Source: Chitinophagales bacterium
GTDB taxonomy: Bacteria; Bacteroidota; Bacteroidia; Chitinophagales; Saprospiraceae
Length of the DNA stretch: 33,197 nt
Assembly (NCBI GenBank): GCA_022360175.1
Contig: JAKSDI010000141.1
Span: 1-33,197 of the forward strand
Direction: 5' to 3'
Shown: piece after piece, positions 1 to 7,366 of the stretch
Layout: every line of letters starts with the position of its first letter
How positions within the stretch are numbered: the stretch's first letter is position 1
Made by a program: the position numbers and the translations under genes
Notes under the pieces: model-generated
The model's database searches: none
The model's input: the letters and a program-made list of their open reading frames with translations, nothing else
Told to the model about the DNA's origin: nothing

Positions 1-303
1 ATGAAATCGTATAATCAGACACAGTTTAATGAACTATCCCCAATAAAAGGGTAAACTCTACCTTAATCACCAATCACCAATCACCAATCACCAATCACCA
101 ATCACCAATCACCAATCACCAATCACCAATCACCAATCACCAATCACCAATCACCAATCACCCTTTGCCCAGCGTAGTTGGGACATCACCAATCAAGTCA
201 TCCTTCCTCCTAATTGACAAAAGTCACCCCTTCTTCATAACATTCTTATATTTTAGTTCTCCTCCAAAAAGTTTACTTTGAGGTTTATATAAATCCAGTA
301 GGT
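1..303. other. Intergenic region at window edge with tandem heptamer array
   Basis: No supported gene. Frame 1 is open from the first base to a TAA at 52-54 (17 codons), which could be the tail of a gene that starts outside the window, but nothing identifies it. The rest is a heptanucleotide array (65-162), a short CCCA/TGGG inverted repeat just after it, and an AT-rich leader to the deacetylase gene. I found no clear TAnnTTTG promoter element; TTACTTTG near 270-280 is only a partial match. Confidence 0.6.
65..162. repeat. 14 perfect copies of AATCACC (tandem heptamer)
   Basis: The unit AATCACC repeats 14 times without error (98 bp). A further partial copy lies near 185-195 (CATCACCAATCA). 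It is noncoding, upstream of the deacetylase gene. A 7-bp unit shifts frame at each copy, so it is not a coding repeat. The pattern resembles the short tandemly repeated repetitive (STRR) heptamers known from cyanobacterial intergenic regions; that is an analogy only. Two copies of the related AATCACT lie at 25965-25978. Confidence 0.95.
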
Positions 304-321
304 ATGAAACAAAATAAGGAC

Positions 322-351
322 TCCTCTATTCCCTCTCAGAATGATAGAGGA
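322..351 (+). promoter_or_regulatory. Hairpin covering the likely ribosome binding site of the deacetylase gene
   Basis: TCCTCTAT (322-329) and ATAGAGGA (344-351) are perfect 8-base inverted repeats with a 14-base loop. The right arm contains AGAGGA, 9 bases before the ATG at 361, so folding would hide the best Shine-Dalgarno-like site here. It could equally be chance sequence within a longer coding region if translation starts at 304. Confidence 0.35.
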
Positions 352-360
352 ACCAAACGC

Positions 361-1317
361 ATGGATATCATTTATCATCCAGTAATGCTACTGCATGAAA
401 CAGGTCAACACCCTGAAAATGCAAAGCGTTTTGAAGCCTTAGGGGCATTGCCGGAAACGGACTTGATAGATGGAGCTCCTTATCTAGATTTGGTTCATAC
501 AAAGAATCATATTCGTGAAGTACGAGAGGCATGTATATATGGTAGCCATCTGGATGGTGATACACCAACTTCTCCACAGAGTTTTGAGGCAGCACGTTTC
601 GCAGTAGGAGCAAGTATAATGGCAGCAGAAACAGGAGGTTTTGCATTGGTTCGTCCGCCAGGGCATCATGCTACAGTGGATCGAGCAGCTGGCTTTTGCT
701 TGTTTAATAATATAGCTATAGCTACTCAAAAATTGGTAGAAGAAGGAAAACGTGTTGCTATTTTTGATTTTGATGGACATATGGGGGATGGTACTTCAGA
801 AATATTCTACCATACGGATAAAGTCCTTACCTGGTCTATACATCAATATCCTGCCTATCCAGGCGGAGGATTTGTAGATGAGATTGGAGATGGAAAAGGA
901 AAAGGATTTAATCTTAATAGTCCGCTCCCACCAGGCAGTGCAGATGATATATTAAATGAAACACTGGATTATATGCTGCCTATCATTGATCAGTTTGAAC
1001 CAGATGTAGTAGGCCTATCAGCAGGATTTGATGCTCATCAACGAGATATGATTCTGGATTTAAAAGCTTCAGCTACTTTTTATCATCAATTGGGAAGGCG
1101 ATTAAGAAAACGATACGATAATATTTTTGCAGTATTAGAAGGAGGCTATAATGTAGATGAAATGCCCAAATGCCTGAAAAACTTTCTGGCGGGTATGAAT
1201 GGAGAGGCAATTGTACATGAAGAACCTGTGACACACTCTAGCATGCGTGCCTGGGAAACATTTGAGATTTATATTCATGCTGCACTAGGGCGTTTGCAAC
1301 CCTACTGGAAAATATAA
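361..1317 (+). CDS. Histone deacetylase family protein (AcuC/HDAC-like)
   Basis: A 318-residue zinc-dependent deacylase of the arginase/HDAC fold, expected to remove acetyl or other acyl groups from protein lysines, polyamines or small amides in the cytoplasm. Numbered from the ATG at 361: HPE near residue 17, the active-site pair H102-H103 in RPPGHHA, zinc ligands D138 and H140 (FDFDGH) and D224 (SAGFDAH), and the LEGGY motif near the end. The usual HH pair after the first zinc ligand reads HM here. An upstream ATG at 304 would add 19 charged, low-complexity residues; I prefer 361 because the family start (MDIIYHP) fits there and AGAGGA lies 9 bases before it. The next gene is a GNAT-containing acyl-CoA synthetase, so the two may act as a deacetylase/acetyltransferase pair (inference). 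The substrate cannot be read from sequence. Confidence 0.9.
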   Translation: MDIIYHPVMLLHETGQHPENAKRFEALGALPETDLIDGAPYLDLVHTKNHIREVREACIYGSHLDGDTPTSPQSFEAARFAVGASIMAAETGGFALVRPPGHHATVDRAAGFCLFNNIAIATQKLVEEGKRVAIFDFDGHMGDGTSEIFYHTDKVLTWSIHQYPAYPGGGFVDEIGDGKGKGFNLNSPLPPGSADDILNETLDYMLPIIDQFEPDVVGLSAGFDAHQRDMILDLKASATFYHQLGRRLRKRYDNIFAVLEGGYNVDEMPKCLKNFLAGMNGEAIVHEEPVTHSSMRAWETFEIYIHAALGRLQPYWKI

Positions 1318-1452
1318 TAATAAGGGTTTAGTGATGTTTCGGTGGAGTAATAAGGTTTAGACTAAACTTTTCTAAGCCACCTCAACTCTACTAAACCCTC
1401 GAACTAAAAACCCTTAAACCTCTACACCCCTAAACCTTATACACCTCTAAAC
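1318..1452. repeat. Intergenic spacer of TAAACC-type degenerate repeats and inverted repeats
   Basis: The right half (1386-1452) repeats variants of CTAAACC on the plus strand, and the left half carries the complementary motif. AGGGTTTAGT (1323-1332) pairs with ACTAAACCCT (1390-1399), TAAGGTTTAG (1351-1360) pairs with CTAAACCTTA (1430-1439), and GTTTAG-A-CTAAAC (1355-1367) is a local palindrome. The repeats run up to the next start codon and leave no Shine-Dalgarno site. It could be a terminator, a leader structure or a decayed simple repeat. Confidence 0.6.
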
Positions 1453-4128
1453 ATGCGAAAACAGCTTAAAAGTCTCTTCCAGCCAAAGTCAATAGCCGTT
1501 ATTGGTGCCTCTGATGACAAAACTTCAGTAGGATATGCTGTGATGAAAAATCTACTGGATGGAGATTTTAAAGGCCGCATTACACCTGTCAACTTAAAGC
1601 ACAAGCTAATACATGGTTTAAAAAGCTACTATTATATTAAAGATTTACCCGAGCCACCTGATTTGGCAATTATCACAACGCCTGCTTATGCCGTTTTGCA
1701 GGTTGTAAGAGAGTGTGGTGAAGCAAAGGTGGGAGGATTGGCGATTCTCTCTGCAGGTTTTAGCGAATTAGATGAAGAAGGCAAGCACCGATTAGAACGG
1801 ATACAGCAAATTGCTCGTGAATACAACATACGGGTTTTAGGGCCTAATTGCCTTGGGTTTATTAATCCTCATTTGGGGATCAATGCCAGTTTTAGTACTC
1901 GCATGGCTTCAGCTGGCAATATTGCATTTATTTCACAAAGTGGTGCCTTAGGGATTGCAACACTCGATTGGGCTATTGAGCAAAATGTGGGTTTTAGTTA
2001 TTTTGTATCAGTAGGGAATATGGCGGATATAGGATTTGCTGATATGATTGACTTTTTGGGTACGGATGCTCATACTTCTTGCATCCTTATTTATATGGAA
2101 AGCTTAAAGGAAACGCGCCGTTTTATGAGTGCTGCTCGGGCATTTGCCCGTTATAAGCCTATTATTGTGTTGAAGGCGGGGCGTAGCCTGGAAGGGCAGC
2201 GAGTTGCGGCTTCCCATACTGGTTTGCTCATTGGCAATGATGTTGTTTTTTCCGCTGCTTTCCAGCGATCGGGGATAATTAGGGTCGCTAAAATGGCACA
2301 ATTGTTTAATTGTGCACAGTCATTAGCTATGCAACCACGGCCGAATGGAAACCGACTGGCTATTCTAACTAATGCAGTAGGGCCAGGGGTATTGTCAACG
2401 GATTACCTGATAGCTAATAAAGGAAAACTGGCACTCCTTTCCGAAAAGACTTATGATCAGTTGAATGAAGCTTTGCCAGTAAGATGGAGTCACCGTAATC
2501 CTGTAAATATTTTAGGAGATGCTGACAGTGAGCTTTATGGTGCGGCTCTTAAAATATTGCTTAAAGATCCGAATGTTGATGGAGTCCTCATAATTATGAC
2601 GCATCTGTCACTAACAAACCCTGTTGAGGTAGCTAAAGAAATTGTAAAAATTAACAAACATGCACCTAAGCCTATACTTGCTGCCTGGATGGGGGAAAGC
2701 AGTGTGCGGGAAGCCCGTGAAGTACTCGAAGCAGGTAAGGTTCCCAATTATCGTTACCCCGAAAGCGCGGTAGAGGTCTTTTTATTTACCTATCAGTACA
2801 ATCGCAATCTGGAGCTATTACATATTACCCCACCCGAAGAACCTCAGCAGTTCAAGCCAAAAAGAAAAAAAGCAGAAGAATTGATTAGAAAAGTACAGAT
2901 AGAAGGGCGGCAGCAGTTGCTGGAAAGTGAGGCCAAAGAATTGCTTTCTTATTATGAGTTGCCGGTACCGGAATATTGTCTAGCTACCAATCCAGATGAA
3001 GCTATAGCATTTGCTGAAAAATGTGGTTATCCGGTAGCCTTAAAGGTGGCAACTCCCGAGATATACCACAAATCAGATATAGGAGGTGTTGTACTGGACT
3101 TGAATAGTGCAACAGCCGTTAAAGGAGCCTATAGAAAAGTGGTCAATAACCTGAAACAAGCTTTACCGGATGTAGAAGAAACCGGGGTGATTATTGAACC
3201 AATGATGAATCATCAGTTTGAATTATTGTTGGGTGCAAAGAAAGATCCCGTAATGGGGCCGGTCATTGCCTTTGGTAAGGGAGGGATTAATGTAGGTATA
3301 TATAAAGATACAAGGCTTGGGCTTCCGCCAATGAATATGGCATTGGCAAGGCGAATGATTGAAAAAACAAAAATTTTCCCTCTGCTAAAAGGTTACCGCA
3401 ATCAATCGGGAGTAGACCTTGAAGAATTGGCTTTTATCATCTGTAAGTTTTCTTATCTGGTAATGGATTTTCCACAAATAAAAGAATTGGAAATTAATCC
3501 ATTGGCTATGGGGGAGAATGGTACCGCGGTCTTAGATGCATTAGTAGTACTGGAACCCCTGGATGCTGGAATTAGCCTGAGGCCACATTCTCACCTAATC
3601 ATTCCTCCATACCCAGGGCGTTATAAAAAATGGGTGACTACAAAAAATGGAGAAAAGGTATTTCTCCGTCCTATTCGGCCAGAAGATGAACCCATGGAAT
3701 TGGAAATGGTGAACAAAGCTTCACGAGAATCCCTTTACTATCGCTTCTTCGGATATGTGCCTAAAATAACCCATGAATTTATCATTCGATTTACACAAAT
3801 TGACTATGATCGGGAAATGGCAGTTGTAGCAGTTGTTAATAATGCCAATGGAGAAGAGGAAATGATTGGGGTCGTTCGAATAGTAGGCGACCCATGGGGC
3901 GAAGCAGCAGAATACGCCATATTGGTAGCTGATGAATGGCAAGGACAAGGCCTGGGAAGCCAAATGACAGACTACATTCTGGAAATAGGCAAAGACATGG
4001 GGCTTAAGCAGATCTATGCATCTGTATTATCCTCTAATAAAGGAATGATCAATCTCTTCAAACGCAAAGGGTTTACCATTGAGCGAGAAGATTTTGAAAC
4101 CTATAAAGTAGAACTTGAACTTACTTAA
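1453..4128 (+). CDS. ADP-forming acyl-CoA synthetase fused to GNAT acetyltransferase (Pat/PatZ-like)
   Basis: An 891-residue cytoplasmic protein with the same domain order as Salmonella Pat and E. coli PatZ (YfiQ). It has a CoA-binding Rossmann domain (about 10-130, SIAVIGAS), succinyl-CoA-ligase-like domains (about 150-460, with FISQSGALG), an ATP-grasp domain (about 480-700, YHKSDIGGV) and a C-terminal GNAT domain (about 725-890, acetyl-CoA loop QGQGLG at 830-835). The family acetylates protein lysines, classically acetyl-CoA synthetase, or makes acetate and ATP from acetyl-CoA in ADP-forming synthetases. Here both phosphorelay histidines of the synthetases look present: His255 in SHTG and His539 in YHKSD. 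As I recall, E. coli PatZ lacks the first. The protein may therefore keep synthetase activity next to the acetyltransferase (inference). It follows the deacetylase gene by 135 bases and overlaps the convergent rlmD by 8 bases. Confidence 0.9.
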   Translation: MRKQLKSLFQPKSIAVIGASDDKTSVGYAVMKNLLDGDFKGRITPVNLKHKLIHGLKSYYYIKDLPEPPDLAIITTPAYAVLQVVRECGEAKVGGLAILSAGFSELDEEGKHRLERIQQIAREYNIRVLGPNCLGFINPHLGINASFSTRMASAGNIAFISQSGALGIATLDWAIEQNVGFSYFVSVGNMADIGFADMIDFLGTDAHTSCILIYMESLKETRRFMSAARAFARYKPIIVLKAGRSLEGQRVAASHTGLLIGNDVVFSAAFQRSGIIRVAKMAQLFNCAQSLAMQPRPNGNRLAILTNAVGPGVLSTDYLIANKGKLALLSEKTYDQLNEALPVRWSHRNPVNILGDADSELYGAALKILLKDPNVDGVLIIMTHLSLTNPVEVAKEIVKINKHAPKPILAAWMGESSVREAREVLEAGKVPNYRYPESAVEVFLFTYQYNRNLELLHITPPEEPQQFKPKRKKAEELIRKVQIEGRQQLLESEAKELLSYYELPVPEYCLATNPDEAIAFAEKCGYPVALKVATPEIYHKSDIGGVVLDLNSATAVKGAYRKVVNNLKQALPDVEETGVIIEPMMNHQFELLLGAKKDPVMGPVIAFGKGGINVGIYKDTRLGLPPMNMALARRMIEKTKIFPLLKGYRNQSGVDLEELAFIICKFSYLVMDFPQIKELEINPLAMGENGTAVLDALVVLEPLDAGISLRPHSHLIIPPYPGRYKKWVTTKNGEKVFLRPIRPEDEPMELEMVNKASRESLYYRFFGYVPKITHEFIIRFTQIDYDREMAVVAVVNNANGEEEMIGVVRIVGDPWGEAAEYAILVADEWQGQGLGSQMTDYILEIGKDMGLKQIYASVLSSNKGMINLFKRKGFTIEREDFETYKVELELT

Positions 4129-5527
4129 GCTGCAATAGAACCACGTTTTCAATATGATGGGTATGAGGAAACATATCTACTGGCTGCGATTTTATCACCT
4201 CGTATTTTTCGCTTAGTAATTGTAGGTCACGTGCTTGAGTAGCAGGGTTGCAACTCACATATACCATACGAGGGGATTCCAGTTGAAGCAACATTTCCAC
4301 TACCTTCGCATGCATTCCTGCACGAGGAGGGTCTGTAATCAAAAGATCTGGCTTGCCATGTTTATCGGCAAAGTCAGTGGTTAAAATATCTTTTACATCA
4401 CCAGCATAAAAAACGGTGTTCTCTATATCGTTGAGGGTAGCGTTTACTTTAGCATCTTCTATTGCTTCCGGAATTTCTTCTATCCCTACTACCTGTTTGC
4501 AGTGTTCGGCTATGTATAAACCTATACTACCTATGCCGGTGTAAAGGTCGTAGACATTTTCAGTTCCTTGTAAGTCTGCAAATTCAACGACTGTATCATA
4601 CAATGTCTTAGCCTGATGTGTGTTGGTTTGGAAAAAAGACTTAGGGCCTACTTTGAAGCGCACCTCTCCCAATACCTCTTCTACATAACCTTTACCTGCA
4701 TAAGTGTGCATTTCCAGGTCATAGAGAAAGTCATTCAATTTGGTATTGATACAATAATGTAAAGAGGTGATTTGAGGAAATTGCTCCAATATAGCATCCA
4801 TCAAAGGTTTGTACAAGTCTGGTTTGTCTTCATGAAAACTCAGGAGTACGAGTACTTCGCCCAATGAAGTGATTCTAAACATCACCTGGCGCATAAAACC
4901 CTTGTGTTCTCGTGCATCATGAAAACTTAATCCCTGTTCGATAGCAAGGGCTTTGATACCATTGCGTAGTTCATTAGAGGGCTCAGGCTGTAGCCAGCAT
5001 TTATCTATATTAATGACCTTGTCAAAAGCACCAGCACGGTGAAAGCCTAATACATCTTCTGCATTAGAAACATCACTATCAATTTCTTCGCGGGTAAGCC
5101 AGCGTTTATTGGAAAAAGAGAACTCCAGTTTATTGCGATAAAAAGAGGTCTTTTCAGCAGCTTTAATTGGTAGCATCTTTTGCACATCTACTTTACCAAT
5201 CCTTTGCAAAGTATCTGATACGACTTTCTCTTTGTGCTTTGCCTGTGCTTCATAACTGAGATGCTGCCATTTGCAACCTCCACAATGCCAGTAGTGTTGG
5301 CAAAATGGTTCTACTCTGTCAGGAGAATACTGATGGAATTCTTTTGCGACTCCCATCCATACTCCCTTTTTCTTACGGATGACTAATACATCTGCTATAT
5401 CACCAGGAGCTACTTCGTCTACAAATACGACACGTCCCTGTTCGTCGCGGCCAACACTACGCCCTTTATCGGCTATTCCTGTAAAGTGGACCTGCTCAAA
5501 TAGTTGAGGTTTTCTTCTTCTTCCCAT
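4121..5527 (-). CDS. rlmD: 23S rRNA (uracil-C5)-methyltransferase RlmD
   Basis: A SAM-dependent RNA methyltransferase of the RumA/TrmA (COG2265) family, 468 residues from the ATG at 5527; family members methylate U1939 or U747 of 23S rRNA. Visible parts: an N-terminal TRAM domain, a four-cysteine iron-sulfur cluster site (C76, C82, C85 in C-x5-C-x2-C, plus C177), the SAM motif DLYTGIGSIGLY, DPPRAGMH and the catalytic YVSCNP loop. An in-frame TTG at 5536 would add three residues; ATG is preferred, also because a possible promoter element covers the TTG. The 3' end overlaps the convergent acetyltransferase gene by 8 bases. RlmD (U1939) is the best guess on architecture, but RlmCD-type dual specificity cannot be excluded. 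Confidence 0.92.
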   Translation of the reverse strand: MGRRRKPQLFEQVHFTGIADKGRSVGRDEQGRVVFVDEVAPGDIADVLVIRKKKGVWMGVAKEFHQYSPDRVEPFCQHYWHCGGCKWQHLSYEAQAKHKEKVVSDTLQRIGKVDVQKMLPIKAAEKTSFYRNKLEFSFSNKRWLTREEIDSDVSNAEDVLGFHRAGAFDKVINIDKCWLQPEPSNELRNGIKALAIEQGLSFHDAREHKGFMRQVMFRITSLGEVLVLLSFHEDKPDLYKPLMDAILEQFPQITSLHYCINTKLNDFLYDLEMHTYAGKGYVEEVLGEVRFKVGPKSFFQTNTHQAKTLYDTVVEFADLQGTENVYDLYTGIGSIGLYIAEHCKQVVGIEEIPEAIEDAKVNATLNDIENTVFYAGDVKDILTTDFADKHGKPDLLITDPPRAGMHAKVVEMLLQLESPRMVYVSCNPATQARDLQLLSEKYEVIKSQPVDMFPHTHHIENVVLLQLK

Positions 5528-5533
5528 AAGCCA

Positions 5534-5541
5534 CAAAGATA
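5534..5541 (-). promoter_or_regulatory. Possible -7 element of rlmD (TATCTTTG)
   Basis: TATCTTTG on the minus strand matches the Bacteroidota -7 consensus TAnnTTTG and ends 7 bases before the rlmD ATG. A transcript from it would be nearly leaderless. I see no good TTG -33 element at the usual distance, so the call is weak. Confidence 0.3.
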
Positions 5542-5646
5542 AACAGGAACTTTAAAATGAGGTTAATTGTTTCAATCTTGTCGTTTGAATATTTTAGAAA
5601 AACAAAAAAGAAGATTCTTTCATACGTGCTGAAATACTTAAAACCA

Positions 5647-5772
5647 ATGGAAAACACCGAACTCATACTCGATTATGAGCAACCCACCCAACATTTTGAG
5701 CTTTATCTGGCTGGTAGTGGTACCTCCTTCTTCAATACACATGTGATAATAGATGAATTTCCTCAGTCATGA
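5647..5772 (+). CDS. Small hypothetical protein upstream of a GNAT gene
   Basis: A 41-residue ORF from ATG 5647; an in-frame ATG at 5557 would give 71 residues with a Lys-rich leader. I do not recognise the family. The product is acidic, with no membrane segment, Cys pair or other motif. What supports it is the 4-base ATGA overlap of its stop with the next gene's start, typical of translational coupling. It could be a small partner of the acetyltransferase, a leader peptide, or noncoding. Confidence 0.4.
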   Translation: MENTELILDYEQPTQHFELYLAGSGTSFFNTHVIIDEFPQS

Positions 5773-6545
5773 GATTAGAAGGATTCCAACTAATTGATGA
5801 AAATTTCAGACTGCATTTAAGTGCTATTCCTGAAGCCTGTGAAGGGATGAAAGTTTATCAACTGGAGGGCTTGACTGTGGTAGACAGTGGACTGGATTGT
5901 GATACTTTTAATGTCATTCACATTTATGATGTGAGTAAATTAAATAAAGAAATCTTAAAAGATGTGATTGATCATTTTGCTGCTCCCAAGAAATCGTATT
6001 GCATTTGGATCAATCAAGCTCAACTGAATGAGGAGATGAAACAACAATTTAAAGCGCTGCATATTATTCCACAAGGAGGAGAAGTAGGAATGATCATGGA
6101 CCTGCAATCATATACTTCAGAAGAATCGAATTATGAAAATATTAGGCAAGTTGATACATCGGTAAAAATGAAAGATTACTCAACTGTTATTGCCAATAAC
6201 TGGATACCTGCAGATCAAAATGTGATTACCTATTATGAGCAAACAGCTTCATTATACCTTGAAAGTAAGGTGATGCTTTTCATTTATTATCATAAAGGAA
6301 AAGCGGTATCTACCCTGGAAATGTATCCTACAGATCAGCAAACGATAGGTTTATATGGATTTACGACCTTGGCAGCCTATCGAGCGATGGGGATTGGTTC
6401 TTCATTGATGCGTTTTGCATTAAGCAGAGCAAAAAAGGAAGGATATAAACAGGCAGTGCTCCAAGCGACAGAAGATGGGATTGGCATCTATAAAAAGTAT
6501 GGATTCAGGCCTATAGGAATGTATTATGAATATGCCCCGGCCTAA
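5769..6545 (+). CDS. GNAT family N-acetyltransferase
   Basis: A 258-residue cytoplasmic protein. The C-terminal half (about 130-258) is a GNAT domain with the acetyl-CoA pyrophosphate loop at residues 205-210 (RAMGIG), followed by the usual helix and the YKKYGFRPIG ending. The N-terminal half (about 1-125) has no motif I can name and may be a degenerate second GNAT-like half or a substrate domain. The start overlaps the preceding small ORF by 4 bases. A hairpin at 6554-6589 follows the stop. The acceptor substrate is unknown. Confidence 0.8.
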   Translation: MRLEGFQLIDENFRLHLSAIPEACEGMKVYQLEGLTVVDSGLDCDTFNVIHIYDVSKLNKEILKDVIDHFAAPKKSYCIWINQAQLNEEMKQQFKALHIIPQGGEVGMIMDLQSYTSEESNYENIRQVDTSVKMKDYSTVIANNWIPADQNVITYYEQTASLYLESKVMLFIYYHKGKAVSTLEMYPTDQQTIGLYGFTTLAAYRAMGIGSSLMRFALSRAKKEGYKQAVLQATEDGIGIYKKYGFRPIGMYYEYAPA

Positions 6546-6553
6546 CAAAAGGA

Positions 6554-6589
6554 AAGCCTCATTTTCTTATAGAGTGGAAAATGAGGCTT
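6554..6589 (-). terminator. Hairpin terminator between convergent genes
   Basis: A perfect 13-bp stem (AAGCCTCATTTTC at 6554-6566 with its complement at 6577-6589) and a 10-base loop lie between the convergent GNAT and YceI genes. On the minus strand it is followed by a T-rich stretch (TCCTTTTGTT), so it best serves the YceI gene. It may also stop transcription from the plus strand. Confidence 0.75.
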
Positions 6590-6617
6590 CAATATGTAAT
6601 AAAGAGAATAACTACTC

Positions 6618-7286
6618 TTATTTACCAGCAATCAATTCGATCGTTAATCCAATCTCATCATTGATTACTTTATCTTGAGCAACACCCAATGCGCTAGAAC
6701 CATAGCTAGCTCCCCATTGTGTACGATCAATAACAAATTGTGGTGTGCTGGCAGAAACTTTACCATCAGCCATGTTCACTTTTGCAGGAATAGTTACACT
6801 TTTAGTTTCTCCGCGTAGTGTTAGGTTGCCGGTAATGTTGTGAGTCGCTTCAGCATTGTCTGTGGTAGCTTCTACTTCAGCAATTTCAAAGGTAGCAGTT
6901 GGGAAATTAGCTACATCAAAGAAGTCACCACTCATAAGGTGGCCTTCTAAATCTTCTTTACCATCACCTGCCGCTAAATCTGTAGTTGTAATAGTACTCA
7001 TGTCTATAACAAATGTACCACCTACCAATTGGTCATTAGCTACTTTTAAAGAACCTTCTTTTAGTGTGATATGACCAACATGCTTTTTGCCCACCAATTT
7101 GGTTCCTACCCAATTGATTTTACTATTGTCAGTATTAACAGCATAAGAAGCAGCTTCAGCAGTTGTGGCTTCAGTGGTTTCAACCTTTTCACCCGCTTCC
7201 ACTTTTTCACCTGCCGGTGCATCGTTACAGGCAGTGAAAAAAGAAGCAATAGCTAGTACTAAAAAGAAATGGAGTGTAAGTTTCAT
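6618..7286 (-). CDS. YceI family lipoprotein
   Basis: A 222-residue envelope protein with a lipoprotein signal: a hydrophobic leader followed by FFTAC with the lipidated Cys at residue 20. A Glu/Thr/Ala-rich linker (about 25-45) leads into a YceI domain (about 47-220), a lipocalin-like barrel that binds long isoprenoid or amide lipids in known structures. Family features include the WVGTK opening, a central GNLTLRGETKSV strand and the VIDRTQWGASYG segment. It is transcribed in the same direction as the MerR gene, 80 bases downstream of it, and may be under its control. The bound ligand is unknown. Confidence 0.9.
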   Translation of the reverse strand: MKLTLHFFLVLAIASFFTACNDAPAGEKVEAGEKVETTEATTAEAASYAVNTDNSKINWVGTKLVGKKHVGHITLKEGSLKVANDQLVGGTFVIDMSTITTTDLAAGDGKEDLEGHLMSGDFFDVANFPTATFEIAEVEATTDNAEATHNITGNLTLRGETKSVTIPAKVNMADGKVSASTPQFVIDRTQWGASYGSSALGVAQDKVINDEIGLTIELIAGK

Positions 7287-7366
7287 GAAAACGTGTTTTA
7301 TTGATTAAAAAGAATAAGATTATTTTGTGATAGATGGGGATAGGGTGATTTATATTTAAACAAACT

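Noticed and set aside
1-54. 17-codon frame at the very start
   Set aside because: It begins at the window edge and cannot be tied to any family; it may be the tail of a gene outside the window or nothing.
65-162. CRISPR-like array at the window start
   Set aside because: The units are 7 bp, contiguous and identical, with no spacers and no cas gene in the window.
484-780. Minus-strand ORF inside the deacetylase gene
   Set aside because: It is antisense to a strong family match, with no family motif of its own. The same applies to the 368-646 frame.
5647-6545. GNAT plus small ORF as a type II toxin-antitoxin pair
   Set aside because: GNAT toxins are usually shorter and paired with a ribbon-helix-helix antitoxin; the small ORF has no such fold and the GNAT is 258 residues.
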